From contig NZ_CANMUA010000005.1 in the NCBI RefSeq assembly GCF_947500995.1, forward strand, positions 242,777 through 306,776: DNA of 64,000 bases. Reading direction: 5' to 3'. Shown here in pieces: positions 36,118-43,485 of this stretch. The DNA comes from an uncultured Serinicoccus sp. Its GTDB lineage: Bacteria; Actinomycetota; Actinomycetes; Actinomycetales; Dermatophilaceae. Position numbers and translations under genes: made by a program. Below the pieces are notes generated by a model. That model saw nothing but the letters and a program-made list of their open reading frames with translations, was not told the DNA's origin and did not search any database. Position 1 is the first letter of the stretch; each line of letters opens with the position of its first letter.

Positions 36118-36861
36118 TCAGCAGAAGCGCGGCAGGTGGTGCGCCAGCTGCTTGCGCCACCACGGCCAGTCGTGGGCGCTGTCGTGCCCCCACAGGTCGA
36201 GCTCGTGCGGGATGCCCTTGTCCGCGAGGATCCCGGCCATGCGGTGCGCGCCCGGCAACGACTGGGTGGGGTGCACCTCGAAGGCACCCTGCCCCACGAC
36301 GATGAGGATGTTGGCGTGCTCGCGCACCCACTGCAGGTGCTCCCCCTCCATGCCGGCGACGTAGGCGGTGGGGTTGTTGAAGTAGGTCGCCTCCCCCAGC
36401 TCGCCCCACCCGTGCCAGGAGCTGGGGTCGAAGTTGCCGGACAGGCTCATGCCGATCCCGAAGACGTCGGGCCGCTTGAGCGCGAAGTTGACCGCGTGGA
36501 ACCCGCCCATGCTGGCGCCGACGGTGACGATGCTGCGGTGACCCGGAGAGTCCTCGTCGATGAGCGGCACCACCGTGTCCAGGACCCAGCGCTCGTAGGC
36601 CCCGTGCCGACGTGCCCGCTCCTCGGTCGGCAGGCTGTTGTCGCTCCAGGTGAGGTGGTCGAAGGAGTCGACGCAGTAGAGCTTGATGCGCCCGTCCTCG
36701 AGCAGGTCCGCGACCGCCTCGATCATGCCGTTGTTCTCGAAGTCCCACGCGCGACCGGCCTCCGACGGGAAGACCAGCACCGGGCGGCCGTAGTGGCCGT
36801 AGCGGATGATCGCGCCCCGCCCGACGCCCTGGGTGTCGAGATCGACCTGCTCGCGCTCCAT
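36118..36861 (-). CDS. Putative esterase (alpha/beta hydrolase, esterase D-like)
   Basis: A 247-residue cytoplasmic hydrolase. The nucleophile elbow is GASMGGFH near residue 117; the C-terminal GHDSAHDWPWWRKQL provides Asp and His residues for the triad. The N-terminal RYGHYGRPVLVFPSEAG is typical of the esterase D/putative esterase family. Start ATG 36861 has AAGGAG 4 nt upstream. Substrate unknown. Nothing in its immediate neighbourhood assigns it to a pathway. Confidence 0.8.
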   Translation of the reverse strand: MEREQVDLDTQGVGRGAIIRYGHYGRPVLVFPSEAGRAWDFENNGMIEAVADLLEDGRIKLYCVDSFDHLTWSDNSLPTEERARRHGAYERWVLDTVVPLIDEDSPGHRSIVTVGASMGGFHAVNFALKRPDVFGIGMSLSGNFDPSSWHGWGELGEATYFNNPTAYVAGMEGEHLQWVREHANILIVVGQGAFEVHPTQSLPGAHRMAGILADKGIPHELDLWGHDSAHDWPWWRKQLAHHLPRFC

Positions 36862-37028
36862 GGCACTCCTTCGTCACCGGCCGGGACCTGACCCGACGTG
36901 GGGGAAAGCCTGCCACACGTCATACCTCCCGCACCGGCGGCCGTCCGGCCCGGGAGGCGCAAGGTCGACCTGGATATCCGTCTGCAGGATGACGCGCGCC
37001 ACCTGCCGTCCCGGCCAGACTGTCAGCC

Positions 37029-37406
37029 GTGCAGTTCCGAGGACACGTGCGCGTCATGACGGGTGATGCAGAGGGACTCTCGAGCCGGACCGTCGGTCGG
37101 GCCGAGCTGGTCACCCCCGAGTGCGCCGTGATGCGGCTGGGTCACAGGGAGCCCCATCCGTCCCTCCCCCTGCATGTGGTGCCCGTCCCTGCCGCAGCAG
37201 GGGGCGGCAGGGACGGGCACCCCCGCATCGAGGTGGTCGAGGTCCTCACCGCGGCGGACGGGGAGCGCGAGGTCGCCCTCCGGCTCTCCCGTGCGGTGCC
37301 CACGCCCGGGCCGCGCGACGAGCTGAAGCCTGGGGCGATGGCCGGTACGACGGCGTTCGGTCTCCCCGAGTGGTTCTGCACGAGGTTCCCCCGGATGTGC
37401 GACTAG
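37029..37406 (+). CDS. Hypothetical protein, doubtful
   Basis: A 125-residue reading frame with strongly G/C-ending codons, ending 46 nt before the histidine kinase start. I recognise no family. It contains a perfect 17-bp inverted repeat in its middle, which would be unusual in a coding sequence, and the opposite strand is also open. It could be a real small gene upstream of the kinase or non-coding sequence with high-GC bias. The rest of the 591-bp gap (36862-37452) shows nothing else. Confidence 0.3.
   Translation: MQFRGHVRVMTGDAEGLSSRTVGRAELVTPECAVMRLGHREPHPSLPLHVVPVPAAAGGGRDGHPRIEVVEVLTAADGEREVALRLSRAVPTPGPRDELKPGAMAGTTAFGLPEWFCTRFPRMCD
37178..37221. repeat. Perfect 17-bp inverted repeat
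   Basis: Arms 37178-37194 and 37205-37221 are perfectly complementary, with a 10-nt loop. It lies between two divergently transcribed genes (esterase and histidine kinase), where a terminator would not be expected, inside a doubtful small frame. Confidence 0.6.
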
Positions 37407-37452
37407 GTTGGGTTCCTGGAGCCCGACGGGACCGGGAGGAGGGGCGAGGACC

Positions 37453-38754
37453 GTGACCAGCGCGACACCGACCCCCCCGGACATCCCGCACGGGCGTGGG
37501 TGGCGGTTGCTGATCCGCGGCCTGGGCGTGCTGGCCATCGTCATGGCGACCGTCTTCGACCTGGGGACGACCGGGGTGCTCATCGACGACCTCTACCTCG
37601 TCGGTGGCGGCATGGCGCCGGCCTGGATCGGCACCACCCTGGTGCTGGCCATGGGCGCGCTGCTCGTGGTGCGCTACCGCTACCCGGTGGTGGCGCTGCT
37701 CGGGGTGGCCGGGATCAGCATCGGCCTCACCCTCGTGCTGGAGTATGCCCAGCCCATCTTCTGCTTGCTCGTGGCCATCCACGCCGCCGCCCGGCGCGGG
37801 GGGCCGGTGCGGTGGTGGGGCTCGTTGGCCCTCGGGCTGGTCCAGGTGCCGCTCATCGTGCGCAACGTCGCGAAGTCCTTCGAGAACCCCGACCTCGGCA
37901 ACCTGCTCTCCACCACCACCTTCTTCGCGGCACTCGTTTTCGCGGCCTGGGCGGCCGCCACGGTGGAGCGCTACACGCACTACCGGACCACGGCTCTGCA
38001 CGACGAGCTGGACGTGCGGGGGGAGCGCGCGGCCCGGGCGGAGCGCCAGCGGATCGGCCGCGAGCTGCACGACATCGTGGCGCACTCGGTCAGCGCGATG
38101 ATGATGCAGGCCGCGGGGGCGCGGGCCATGGCCGGCTCGGTCGACCGGGACCACCCCGGGGACCAGCGCCTCGAGACGGTCCTGCGGTCGCTGGGCACGA
38201 TCGAGTCGACCGGCGCCCAGAGCATGCGCGAGCTGCACCGCCTGCTCGGCGTGCTGCGCGGGGATGCGGCCGCCGAGGGCACGGGAGGCGGACTCACCCT
38301 TGACCAGGAGTCGAGCGTCCAGCCTGGCCTGGGAGACCTCGACGGGCTCGTCGACCTGAGCCGCAGCAGCGGTCTCATCGTCGAGGTCCACCGGTCGGGG
38401 GACCCGCACCAGGTCGACCAGTCTGTGGGGGCAGCGGCCTACCGCGTCGTCCAGGAGTCGCTGACCAACGCCCTGAAGCACGCCGGTCACGGCGCGCTCG
38501 TCGACATCTACGTCGCCTGGCACGGGGCCGAGCTGCAGATCCAGGTGCGCTGCCGTGGCAGCCGCGACGCGGCCCGCACCGACATCCCCAACGGCGGCAC
38601 CGGGCTGCGCGGGCTGCGCGAACGGGTCGGCCTGGTGGGGGGACGGTTCGAGGCGGGCTGGGCCGGCGACGAGTTCGTGGGGACCGCCGTCCTGCCGACC
38701 GGGTCGGCCGAGGCCCCGCGGGGGTCGACGACGCGGGAGGCGAGGCAGCCATGA
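37453..38754 (+). CDS. NarL-type membrane sensor histidine kinase
   Basis: A 433-residue kinase starting at GTG 37453 (GGGGCGAGGA upstream). About five membrane helices fill residues 15-165. The HisKA_3 dimerisation domain has phospho-His in RELHDIVAHSVSAMM near residue 202, and the ATPase domain has VVQESLTNALKHA (N-box) and GTGLRGLRERV (G-box). The membrane sensor has no obvious extracytoplasmic domain, as in intramembrane-sensing kinases that respond to envelope stress. Its stop overlaps the response-regulator start as ATGA, defining a cognate pair. Confidence 0.9.
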   Translation: MTSATPTPPDIPHGRGWRLLIRGLGVLAIVMATVFDLGTTGVLIDDLYLVGGGMAPAWIGTTLVLAMGALLVVRYRYPVVALLGVAGISIGLTLVLEYAQPIFCLLVAIHAAARRGGPVRWWGSLALGLVQVPLIVRNVAKSFENPDLGNLLSTTTFFAALVFAAWAAATVERYTHYRTTALHDELDVRGERAARAERQRIGRELHDIVAHSVSAMMMQAAGARAMAGSVDRDHPGDQRLETVLRSLGTIESTGAQSMRELHRLLGVLRGDAAAEGTGGGLTLDQESSVQPGLGDLDGLVDLSRSSGLIVEVHRSGDPHQVDQSVGAAAYRVVQESLTNALKHAGHGALVDIYVAWHGAELQIQVRCRGSRDAARTDIPNGGTGLRGLRERVGLVGGRFEAGWAGDEFVGTAVLPTGSAEAPRGSTTREARQP

Positions 38755-39428
38755 CCATCCGCGTCGTCGTCGCCGACGACCAGGAGCAGGTCCGCGACGG
38801 CCTGTCGATGCTGCTCGCAGCGGAGAGCGACCTGGAGGTCGTCGCCCTCGCCGCCGACGGCGTCGAGGCGGTCGAAGCCGTGCGGCGTGAGCGGCCCGAC
38901 GTCGTCGTCATGGACATCCGCATGCCGCGGATGGACGGCATCGAGGCGACCCGGCAGATCACCGCCGAGGGGGAGCGCGGCGGTGGTGACGCCGACGGCG
39001 TCACCACTGTGCTGGTGCTGACCACCTTCGACCACGACGACGCGCTCTACGGCGCGCTCCGGGCCGGGGCCTCGGGCTACATGCTCAAGGAGGCCGTCCC
39101 CACCCGGATCGGCGACGCGGTCCGTCGCGTCGCCGACGGCGGCTCGTGGATCGACCCCGGGGTGGCCGGCAAGGTCATCGAGACGCTGCGCGAGACGGCC
39201 CCCCGGGACCCCAGCGGCCTCCCCAGCCTGGAGATGCTGTCCCCCCGCGAGCTGGAGGTGCTCACCCTCATGGGCGACGCACCCTCCAACAGCGACCTGG
39301 CCGAGCAGCTCTTCATCTCCGAGGCCACCGTCAAGACGCACATCTCGCGGCTGCTCATGAAGACGGGCAGCTCCGAGCGCGCCCAGCTCGTCGCCCTCGC
39401 CTACCGCACCGGCCTCGTCCAGCCCTGA
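38751..39428 (+). CDS. NarL/LuxR-family response regulator
   Basis: A 225-residue partner of the preceding kinase. The receiver has the acidic pair in VVADDQEQ, phospho-Asp in VVVMDIRMPRMDG and Lys in YMLKEAVP. The C-terminal LuxR-type helix-turn-helix has LSPRELEVLTLM and ATVKTHISRLLMK. The overlap ATGA with the kinase gene indicates cotranslation. Targets unknown; a 21-bp palindrome lies 22 nt downstream. Confidence 0.9.
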   Translation: MTIRVVVADDQEQVRDGLSMLLAAESDLEVVALAADGVEAVEAVRRERPDVVVMDIRMPRMDGIEATRQITAEGERGGGDADGVTTVLVLTTFDHDDALYGALRAGASGYMLKEAVPTRIGDAVRRVADGGSWIDPGVAGKVIETLRETAPRDPSGLPSLEMLSPRELEVLTLMGDAPSNSDLAEQLFISEATVKTHISRLLMKTGSSERAQLVALAYRTGLVQP

Positions 39429-39450
39429 CCGTCGCTGGGCACGCCCACCG

Positions 39451-39501
39451 CACCGAGCGCCGCGAATGGTGGGCGCAGACCACCATTCGCGGCGCTCGGT
39501 G
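39451..39501. repeat. Perfect 21-bp inverted repeat between the two-component pair and dapB
   Basis: Arms 39451-39471 and 39481-39501 are exactly complementary over 21 bp, with a 9-nt loop. Core GCGCCGCGAATGGTG. It follows the response-regulator stop by 22 nt and so may terminate that operon, but the length and AT-containing core resemble a dispersed palindromic (REP-like) element. Confidence 0.75.
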
Positions 39502-39665
39502 GCGCGGGCGCGTACCAACTTGCGCCGGTCCGGCGGGAGGACCGGGACGGTCGCGGACGGCGTGGCAGGACATCGTCCGGCCTGTGGGCCGATCGGCAGG
39601 ACACCTGCCCTGACCTGCACAAACACGCGTTGCGGTGCGTCGTGGGGCGACGACATACTCGTCCG

Positions 39666-40439
39666 GTGCCCACCTCCCTCGGACTCTTCGGGACCGGACG
39701 CCTCGGCTCGGCGATCCGGCGGCTCGCCGACGCCCGGGACGACCTCGAGGTGCGCTGGGCGGTCGGGAGCGAGGGCCCGGGCGAGGATGCTCTGGAGGCG
39801 GTCGACGTCGCCATCGACGTCAGCACCGCGGACGCCGTCGCGGACCACCTCGCGTGGGCGCACCGTACGGGCACCGACCTCGTCATCGGCGCGACCGGGT
39901 GGGACCCGTCCCTGGTGGACGGCGAGCTGCCCGTCCGGGTGCTGGTCGCCCCGAACTTCTCGCTGGGCGTCGCCCTCGTCCGACGACTGACCGCGGTCCT
40001 CGGCGCGTACGCCGCCGCCACCGGCAGCGCGGGCACGCCCGTCGACCTCGCGGTCGCCGAGACCCACCACCGGCACAAGGTCGACGCACCCAGCGGCACC
40101 GCCCTCGCGCTGCGCGAGGCCCTCGCCCGCGGCGCCGGGACCCGCCTCGAGGACGTCCAGACCACCAGCCTGCGCCTCGGCGAGGTCGTCGGCGACCACG
40201 AGGTCACCGTCACCACCGCCCTCGAGACCGTCATCCTGCGGCACGCCGCACACGACCGCGACCTCTTCGCCGCTGGTGCGCTGACCGCCGCCGGCTGGCT
40301 CACGACCCGGCCGCACCCCGGCCTGTTCACCCTCGACGACCTCGCCGAGGACCACCTGCGACCGCTGCTCGGCGATCCCGCCGAGCAGGCGGGCCCCGGG
40401 CCCACCACGCGGTCCACCACCGCCGACGCCCACGCCTGA
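39666..40439 (+). CDS. dapB: 4-hydroxy-tetrahydrodipicolinate reductase
   Basis: Reduces 4-hydroxy-tetrahydrodipicolinate to tetrahydrodipicolinate with NAD(P)H. 257 residues from GTG 39666. The N-terminal dinucleotide site is FGTGRLGSAI; ATGWDP and APNFSLGVAL mark the domain junction; the substrate motif is ETHHRHKVDAPSGTA, which carries the conserved catalytic HH, K and DAPSGTA residues. The N-terminal domain is shorter than in E. coli DapB. It is first in a plus-strand operon, with dapA 27 nt downstream. No strong RBS is visible. Confidence 0.9.
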   Translation: MPTSLGLFGTGRLGSAIRRLADARDDLEVRWAVGSEGPGEDALEAVDVAIDVSTADAVADHLAWAHRTGTDLVIGATGWDPSLVDGELPVRVLVAPNFSLGVALVRRLTAVLGAYAAATGSAGTPVDLAVAETHHRHKVDAPSGTALALREALARGAGTRLEDVQTTSLRLGEVVGDHEVTVTTALETVILRHAAHDRDLFAAGALTAAGWLTTRPHPGLFTLDDLAEDHLRPLLGDPAEQAGPGPTTRSTTADAHA

Positions 40440-40466
40440 GCGCCGGCACCCCACGAAGGAGACACG

Positions 40467-41492
40467 ATGCCCACCACCCTCACCGCTGCACCGTTCACCG
40501 GTCTCGGCGTCGCCCTGGCGACGCCGTTCACCACCGGGACCGACGCCGTGGGTGGGAGCCGAAAGCCCGCCGTCGACCACGCAGCCTTCGGGCGGCTCGT
40601 CGAGCACGTGCTGGCCGACGGGCTCGGTGTGGACTGGCTCGTGGTGCTCGGGTCCACCGGCGAGGCCGCGACCGTCACCGACCCCGAGCGGCACGCGCTG
40701 GTCCGCCAGGCCGTGCAGGCCGGCCGGGTCCACGGAGGGGGCGTGCCGGTCGTCGTCGGGATCGGCCACAACGACACCGAGCGCACCTGCGAGCTCGCCG
40801 GGCAGGCCGCGGCGGCCGGCGCGGACGCCCTGCTGGTGGTCACGCCGTTCTACAACAAGCCGCAGGTGAGTGGGCTCGTCGCGCACTACCGCGCCGTGGC
40901 GGAGGCGGCGGACGGGCTGCCGATCATCGCCTACAACGTGCCCGGCCGGACCGGCTGCAACATCACCCCGGACGCCATGCGGCAGATCTGGGGGGTCGAG
41001 CAGGTCGTGGCGCTCAAGGAGAGCTCGGGCGACCTGCGTCAGGTCGGTCGGCTCTGCCGCGAGGCTCCGGCCGACCGCGCCGTCCTGGCCGGCGACGACG
41101 ACCTCGCCCTGGCCTCGATCGCGGTCGGCGCCCAGGGGCTGGTCTCGGTCTGCGCCAACGTGGCGCCGGTGGAGACCCGGCGGCTCGTGCACGCCGCCCG
41201 GGCCGGCGACCTGACCCTGGCGCGGCGGATGGACGAGCTCCTCGCCCCGCTCATGGACGCCATGTTCACCGAGACCAACCCGGTGCCGCTCAAGGCTGCC
41301 CTCGCCTGCCTGGGCGTCGCGACGGCCCAGGTCCGGCTGCCCCTCTCCCCCGCCGAGCCGGGGACGTGGAGCCGGGTGCAGACCGCGCTGGCCGACCTGC
41401 AGGCGTTGCGGCGCAGCGCCGCGGGCGCGCTCCCCGGGTCGCTGCCGGGCCGGTTCGCCGTGCCGCACGACGCCGCGGCGCTCGCCTCGTGA
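40467..41492 (+). CDS. dapA: 4-hydroxy-tetrahydrodipicolinate synthase
   Basis: Condenses pyruvate with aspartate semialdehyde. 341 residues, TIM-barrel aldolase of the DHDPS/NAL family. Motifs: GSTGEAAT, TPFYNKP, IIAYNVPGRTG (catalytic Tyr) and the Schiff-base Lys in VALKESSGD. The C-terminal ~45 residues extend beyond the common length. AAGGAG precedes ATG 40467. Its stop overlaps the next start as GTGA. The family also contains related aldolases, so substrate assignment rests partly on the dap neighbours. Confidence 0.9.
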   Translation: MPTTLTAAPFTGLGVALATPFTTGTDAVGGSRKPAVDHAAFGRLVEHVLADGLGVDWLVVLGSTGEAATVTDPERHALVRQAVQAGRVHGGGVPVVVGIGHNDTERTCELAGQAAAAGADALLVVTPFYNKPQVSGLVAHYRAVAEAADGLPIIAYNVPGRTGCNITPDAMRQIWGVEQVVALKESSGDLRQVGRLCREAPADRAVLAGDDDLALASIAVGAQGLVSVCANVAPVETRRLVHAARAGDLTLARRMDELLAPLMDAMFTETNPVPLKAALACLGVATAQVRLPLSPAEPGTWSRVQTALADLQALRRSAAGALPGSLPGRFAVPHDAAALAS

Positions 41493-42304
41493 GCGCCCTC
41501 CCGACGACCGCGTCGTCCCAGCTCGAGACCGCCTTCGCCGAGGGCGGGTCCGATCCGACGGTCGAGCAGGTCGAGCAGCTGCTCGCCGCCCTCGAGGCCG
41601 GCACGGTCCGGGCGGCCAGCCCCGGTGACGACGGGCAGTGGCGGGTGCACGGGTGGGTCAAGCGGGGCATCCTCGCCGCCTTCCGGCTCAGTGAGACCGT
41701 CGAGATCGACTGGCCCGGCGGCAGCGTCGACAAGTCGCTCGTGCCCGCGCGCCGGATCACGGCGAGCGACGGCATACGCCTCGTGCCCGGCGGGACCGCG
41801 GTCCGCCGCGGCGCCCACCTCGCGCCGGGCGTGGTGGTCATGCCACCGAGCTACGTCAACGCCGGGGCCCACGTCGGTGCCGGCTCGATGGTCGACAGCC
41901 ACGTCCTGGTCGGGTCGTGCGCGCAGGTGGGCACCGGCGTGCACCTGTCCACCGCCGTGCAGATCGGCGGGGTGCTCGAGCCGGTCGGCGCGCGGCCGGT
42001 CGTCGTCGAGGACGAGGTCTTCGTGGGGGCGCAGTGCGGGCTCTACGAGGGCGTCGTGGTGCGGCGCGGGGCGGTGCTCGCGCCCGGCGTGACGCTGACC
42101 GCAGGCACCACGATCTACGACCTGGTCGAGCAGCGTGAGGTGCGCGGCGAGGTGCCGTCGGGCGCGGTGGTCGTGCCCGGCACCCGGCCGGCCCGTGGGG
42201 ACTACGCCGCCGTCCTCGGGCTGTCCCTCTACGCGCCGGTGATCGTGAAGTACCGCGACTCCTCCACCGACGCCGCGACCGCCCTCGAGGAGTCGCTGCG
42301 GTGA
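41489..42304 (+). CDS. dapD: 2,3,4,5-tetrahydropyridine-2,6-dicarboxylate N-succinyltransferase, proteobacterial type
   Basis: Transfers succinyl from succinyl-CoA to tetrahydrodipicolinate. 271 residues, left-handed beta-helix acyltransferase. The architecture matches the E. coli-type DapD: VHGWVKRGILAAFRL in the N-terminal helical domain, then MPPSYVNAGAHVGAGSMVD, VGSCAQVGTGVHLS and GGVLEP in the hexapeptide coil. Most actinobacteria carry a longer, distinct DapD. Start GTG 41489 overlaps the dapA stop, and the stop overlaps the aminotransferase start, both as GTGA. Confidence 0.85.
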   Translation: MSALPTTASSQLETAFAEGGSDPTVEQVEQLLAALEAGTVRAASPGDDGQWRVHGWVKRGILAAFRLSETVEIDWPGGSVDKSLVPARRITASDGIRLVPGGTAVRRGAHLAPGVVVMPPSYVNAGAHVGAGSMVDSHVLVGSCAQVGTGVHLSTAVQIGGVLEPVGARPVVVEDEVFVGAQCGLYEGVVVRRGAVLAPGVTLTAGTTIYDLVEQREVRGEVPSGAVVVPGTRPARGDYAAVLGLSLYAPVIVKYRDSSTDAATALEESLR

Positions 42305-43485
42305 GGCCGGCGACCAGGGTGGCGGGCCAGGGCCTGTCACCGATCCGACGCATGTCCCTCGACGCCCCGGCCGACACGGTCGACCTGGGCCTGGGCGAGC
42401 CGGGGTGGCCGGCGCCGGACGCCGGCCCCCGCGCGGCCGTCGCCGCCCCCTCGCTCGGCTACGGACCCAACACCTCCGACCCCGCGCTGGTCCGCGCCGT
42501 CGCCGGGTACGCCTCCTCCCCCGCGCACGACGTGGCGCCCGAGCAGGTCATGGTCACGGCGGGCAGCCAGGCAGCGCTCTTCGCGCTCTTCCAGGCCTGG
42601 GTCGAGCCCGGCTCGACCGTCCTGGTCCCGGACCCCGGCTTCGTCGCGTATCCAACCCTGGCCCGGATGTGCGGGGCGACACCGGTCGGCTACCCCCTCA
42701 CCGCCGACGGCGACCTCGACGCCGAGGCGCTGGTCGCCGCACTCGGTGAGCAGCCGCATACCTCGATGGTCGTGCTCAACCACCCGGCGAACCCGACCGG
42801 TGGGCTCGCTTCGACGCAGGCGTTGTCGCGGGTCGCCGAGGCGTGCGCCGAGCGCGGCCAGCTGCTCGTCAGCGACGAGGTGTATGCCGAGCTGTGGGTC
42901 GACCGCCGTCCCGCGTCGCTGCGGGACGTGAGTGCGGCGGGGGTCGTGCTGGGCTCGATGAGCAAGGCCTTCGCCGCCCCGGGGCTGCGGATCGGGTGGG
43001 CGCTCGGCGACCCCGAGGTGCTCGCGCCCGCGCGGCTGGTGCACAACGCGATGACGACGGCACCCGCGCGGCTGTCGCAGGCCGCCGCTCTGGGGCTGCT
43101 GCTCGCGGCCGACGAGGTGCTGCCCGCGGCTCGGGAGGAGATCCGGGTGCGCTGGGAGACGGTCGACCGGGTCGCCCCCGAGTTCCTCACTTCTGGACAT
43201 CGACTTCTGGGAGACGGGCACCAGAACCCGATGTCCAGAACGGTGACGAGGGCCGGGTTCTACCTCTGGCTCGCGCTGCCCGAACCCCTCGGCAGGGCCG
43301 CGTGCGCCGACCCCGCCGGCACCGAGGCGGTCGCGCTGCGGCTGCGTGACGAGGCCGGGGTGACGACCATCCCCGGGACCGCCTTCGGACCGCGGGGCGC
43401 GGGCTTCCTGCGGGTGAGCCTGGGCGGCCCGGTGGACGTGCTCGAGGAAGGACTGCGGCGCCTGGCGCCCTGGTGGGAGGAATGA
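42301..43485 (+). CDS. dapC: PLP aminotransferase, DapC-like, carrying an inserted palindromic segment
   Basis: Class I/II aminotransferase of 394 residues, probably N-succinyldiaminopimelate aminotransferase. Seen: LGLGEPGWPAP opening, TAGSQAALFALF, NHPANPTGG, SDEVYAEL and the PLP lysine in GSMSKAFAAPGLRIGW, which also resembles the actinobacterial DapC family. Near residues 297-313, just before the conserved (A)GFYLWLA strand, about 17 extra residues are encoded by a 50-bp nested palindrome. The ends overlap dapD (GTGA) and the decarboxylase (ATGA). The reading frame is intact, so the protein may still work. Confidence 0.85.
   Translation: MRPATRVAGQGLSPIRRMSLDAPADTVDLGLGEPGWPAPDAGPRAAVAAPSLGYGPNTSDPALVRAVAGYASSPAHDVAPEQVMVTAGSQAALFALFQAWVEPGSTVLVPDPGFVAYPTLARMCGATPVGYPLTADGDLDAEALVAALGEQPHTSMVVLNHPANPTGGLASTQALSRVAEACAERGQLLVSDEVYAELWVDRRPASLRDVSAAGVVLGSMSKAFAAPGLRIGWALGDPEVLAPARLVHNAMTTAPARLSQAAALGLLLAADEVLPAAREEIRVRWETVDRVAPEFLTSGHRLLGDGHQNPMSRTVTRAGFYLWLALPEPLGRAACADPAGTEAVALRLRDEAGVTTIPGTAFGPRGAGFLRVSLGGPVDVLEEGLRRLAPWWEE
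43191..43240. repeat. 50-bp nested palindrome within the dapC-like coding sequence
   Basis: Outer arms TTCTGGACATCG (43191-43202) and CGATGTCCAGAA (43229-43240) are perfectly complementary; inner arms TTCTGG (43205-43210) and CCAGAA (43221-43226) flank a 10-nt loop. It preserves the reading frame of the host gene and sits where related proteins have a shorter surface segment. It looks like an inserted palindromic element. Confidence 0.75.

Noticed and set aside
38508..41468. A 986-codon minus-strand frame antisense to the kinase, regulator, dapB and dapA.
   Set aside because: Shadow frame without domains; the opposite strand carries clear, motif-supported genes.
39635..42304. An 889-codon plus-strand frame running through dapB, dapA and dapD.
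   Set aside because: Only its last 271 codons (from 41489) are a real gene, dapD; the upstream part is an out-of-frame Arg-rich shadow of dapB and dapA.
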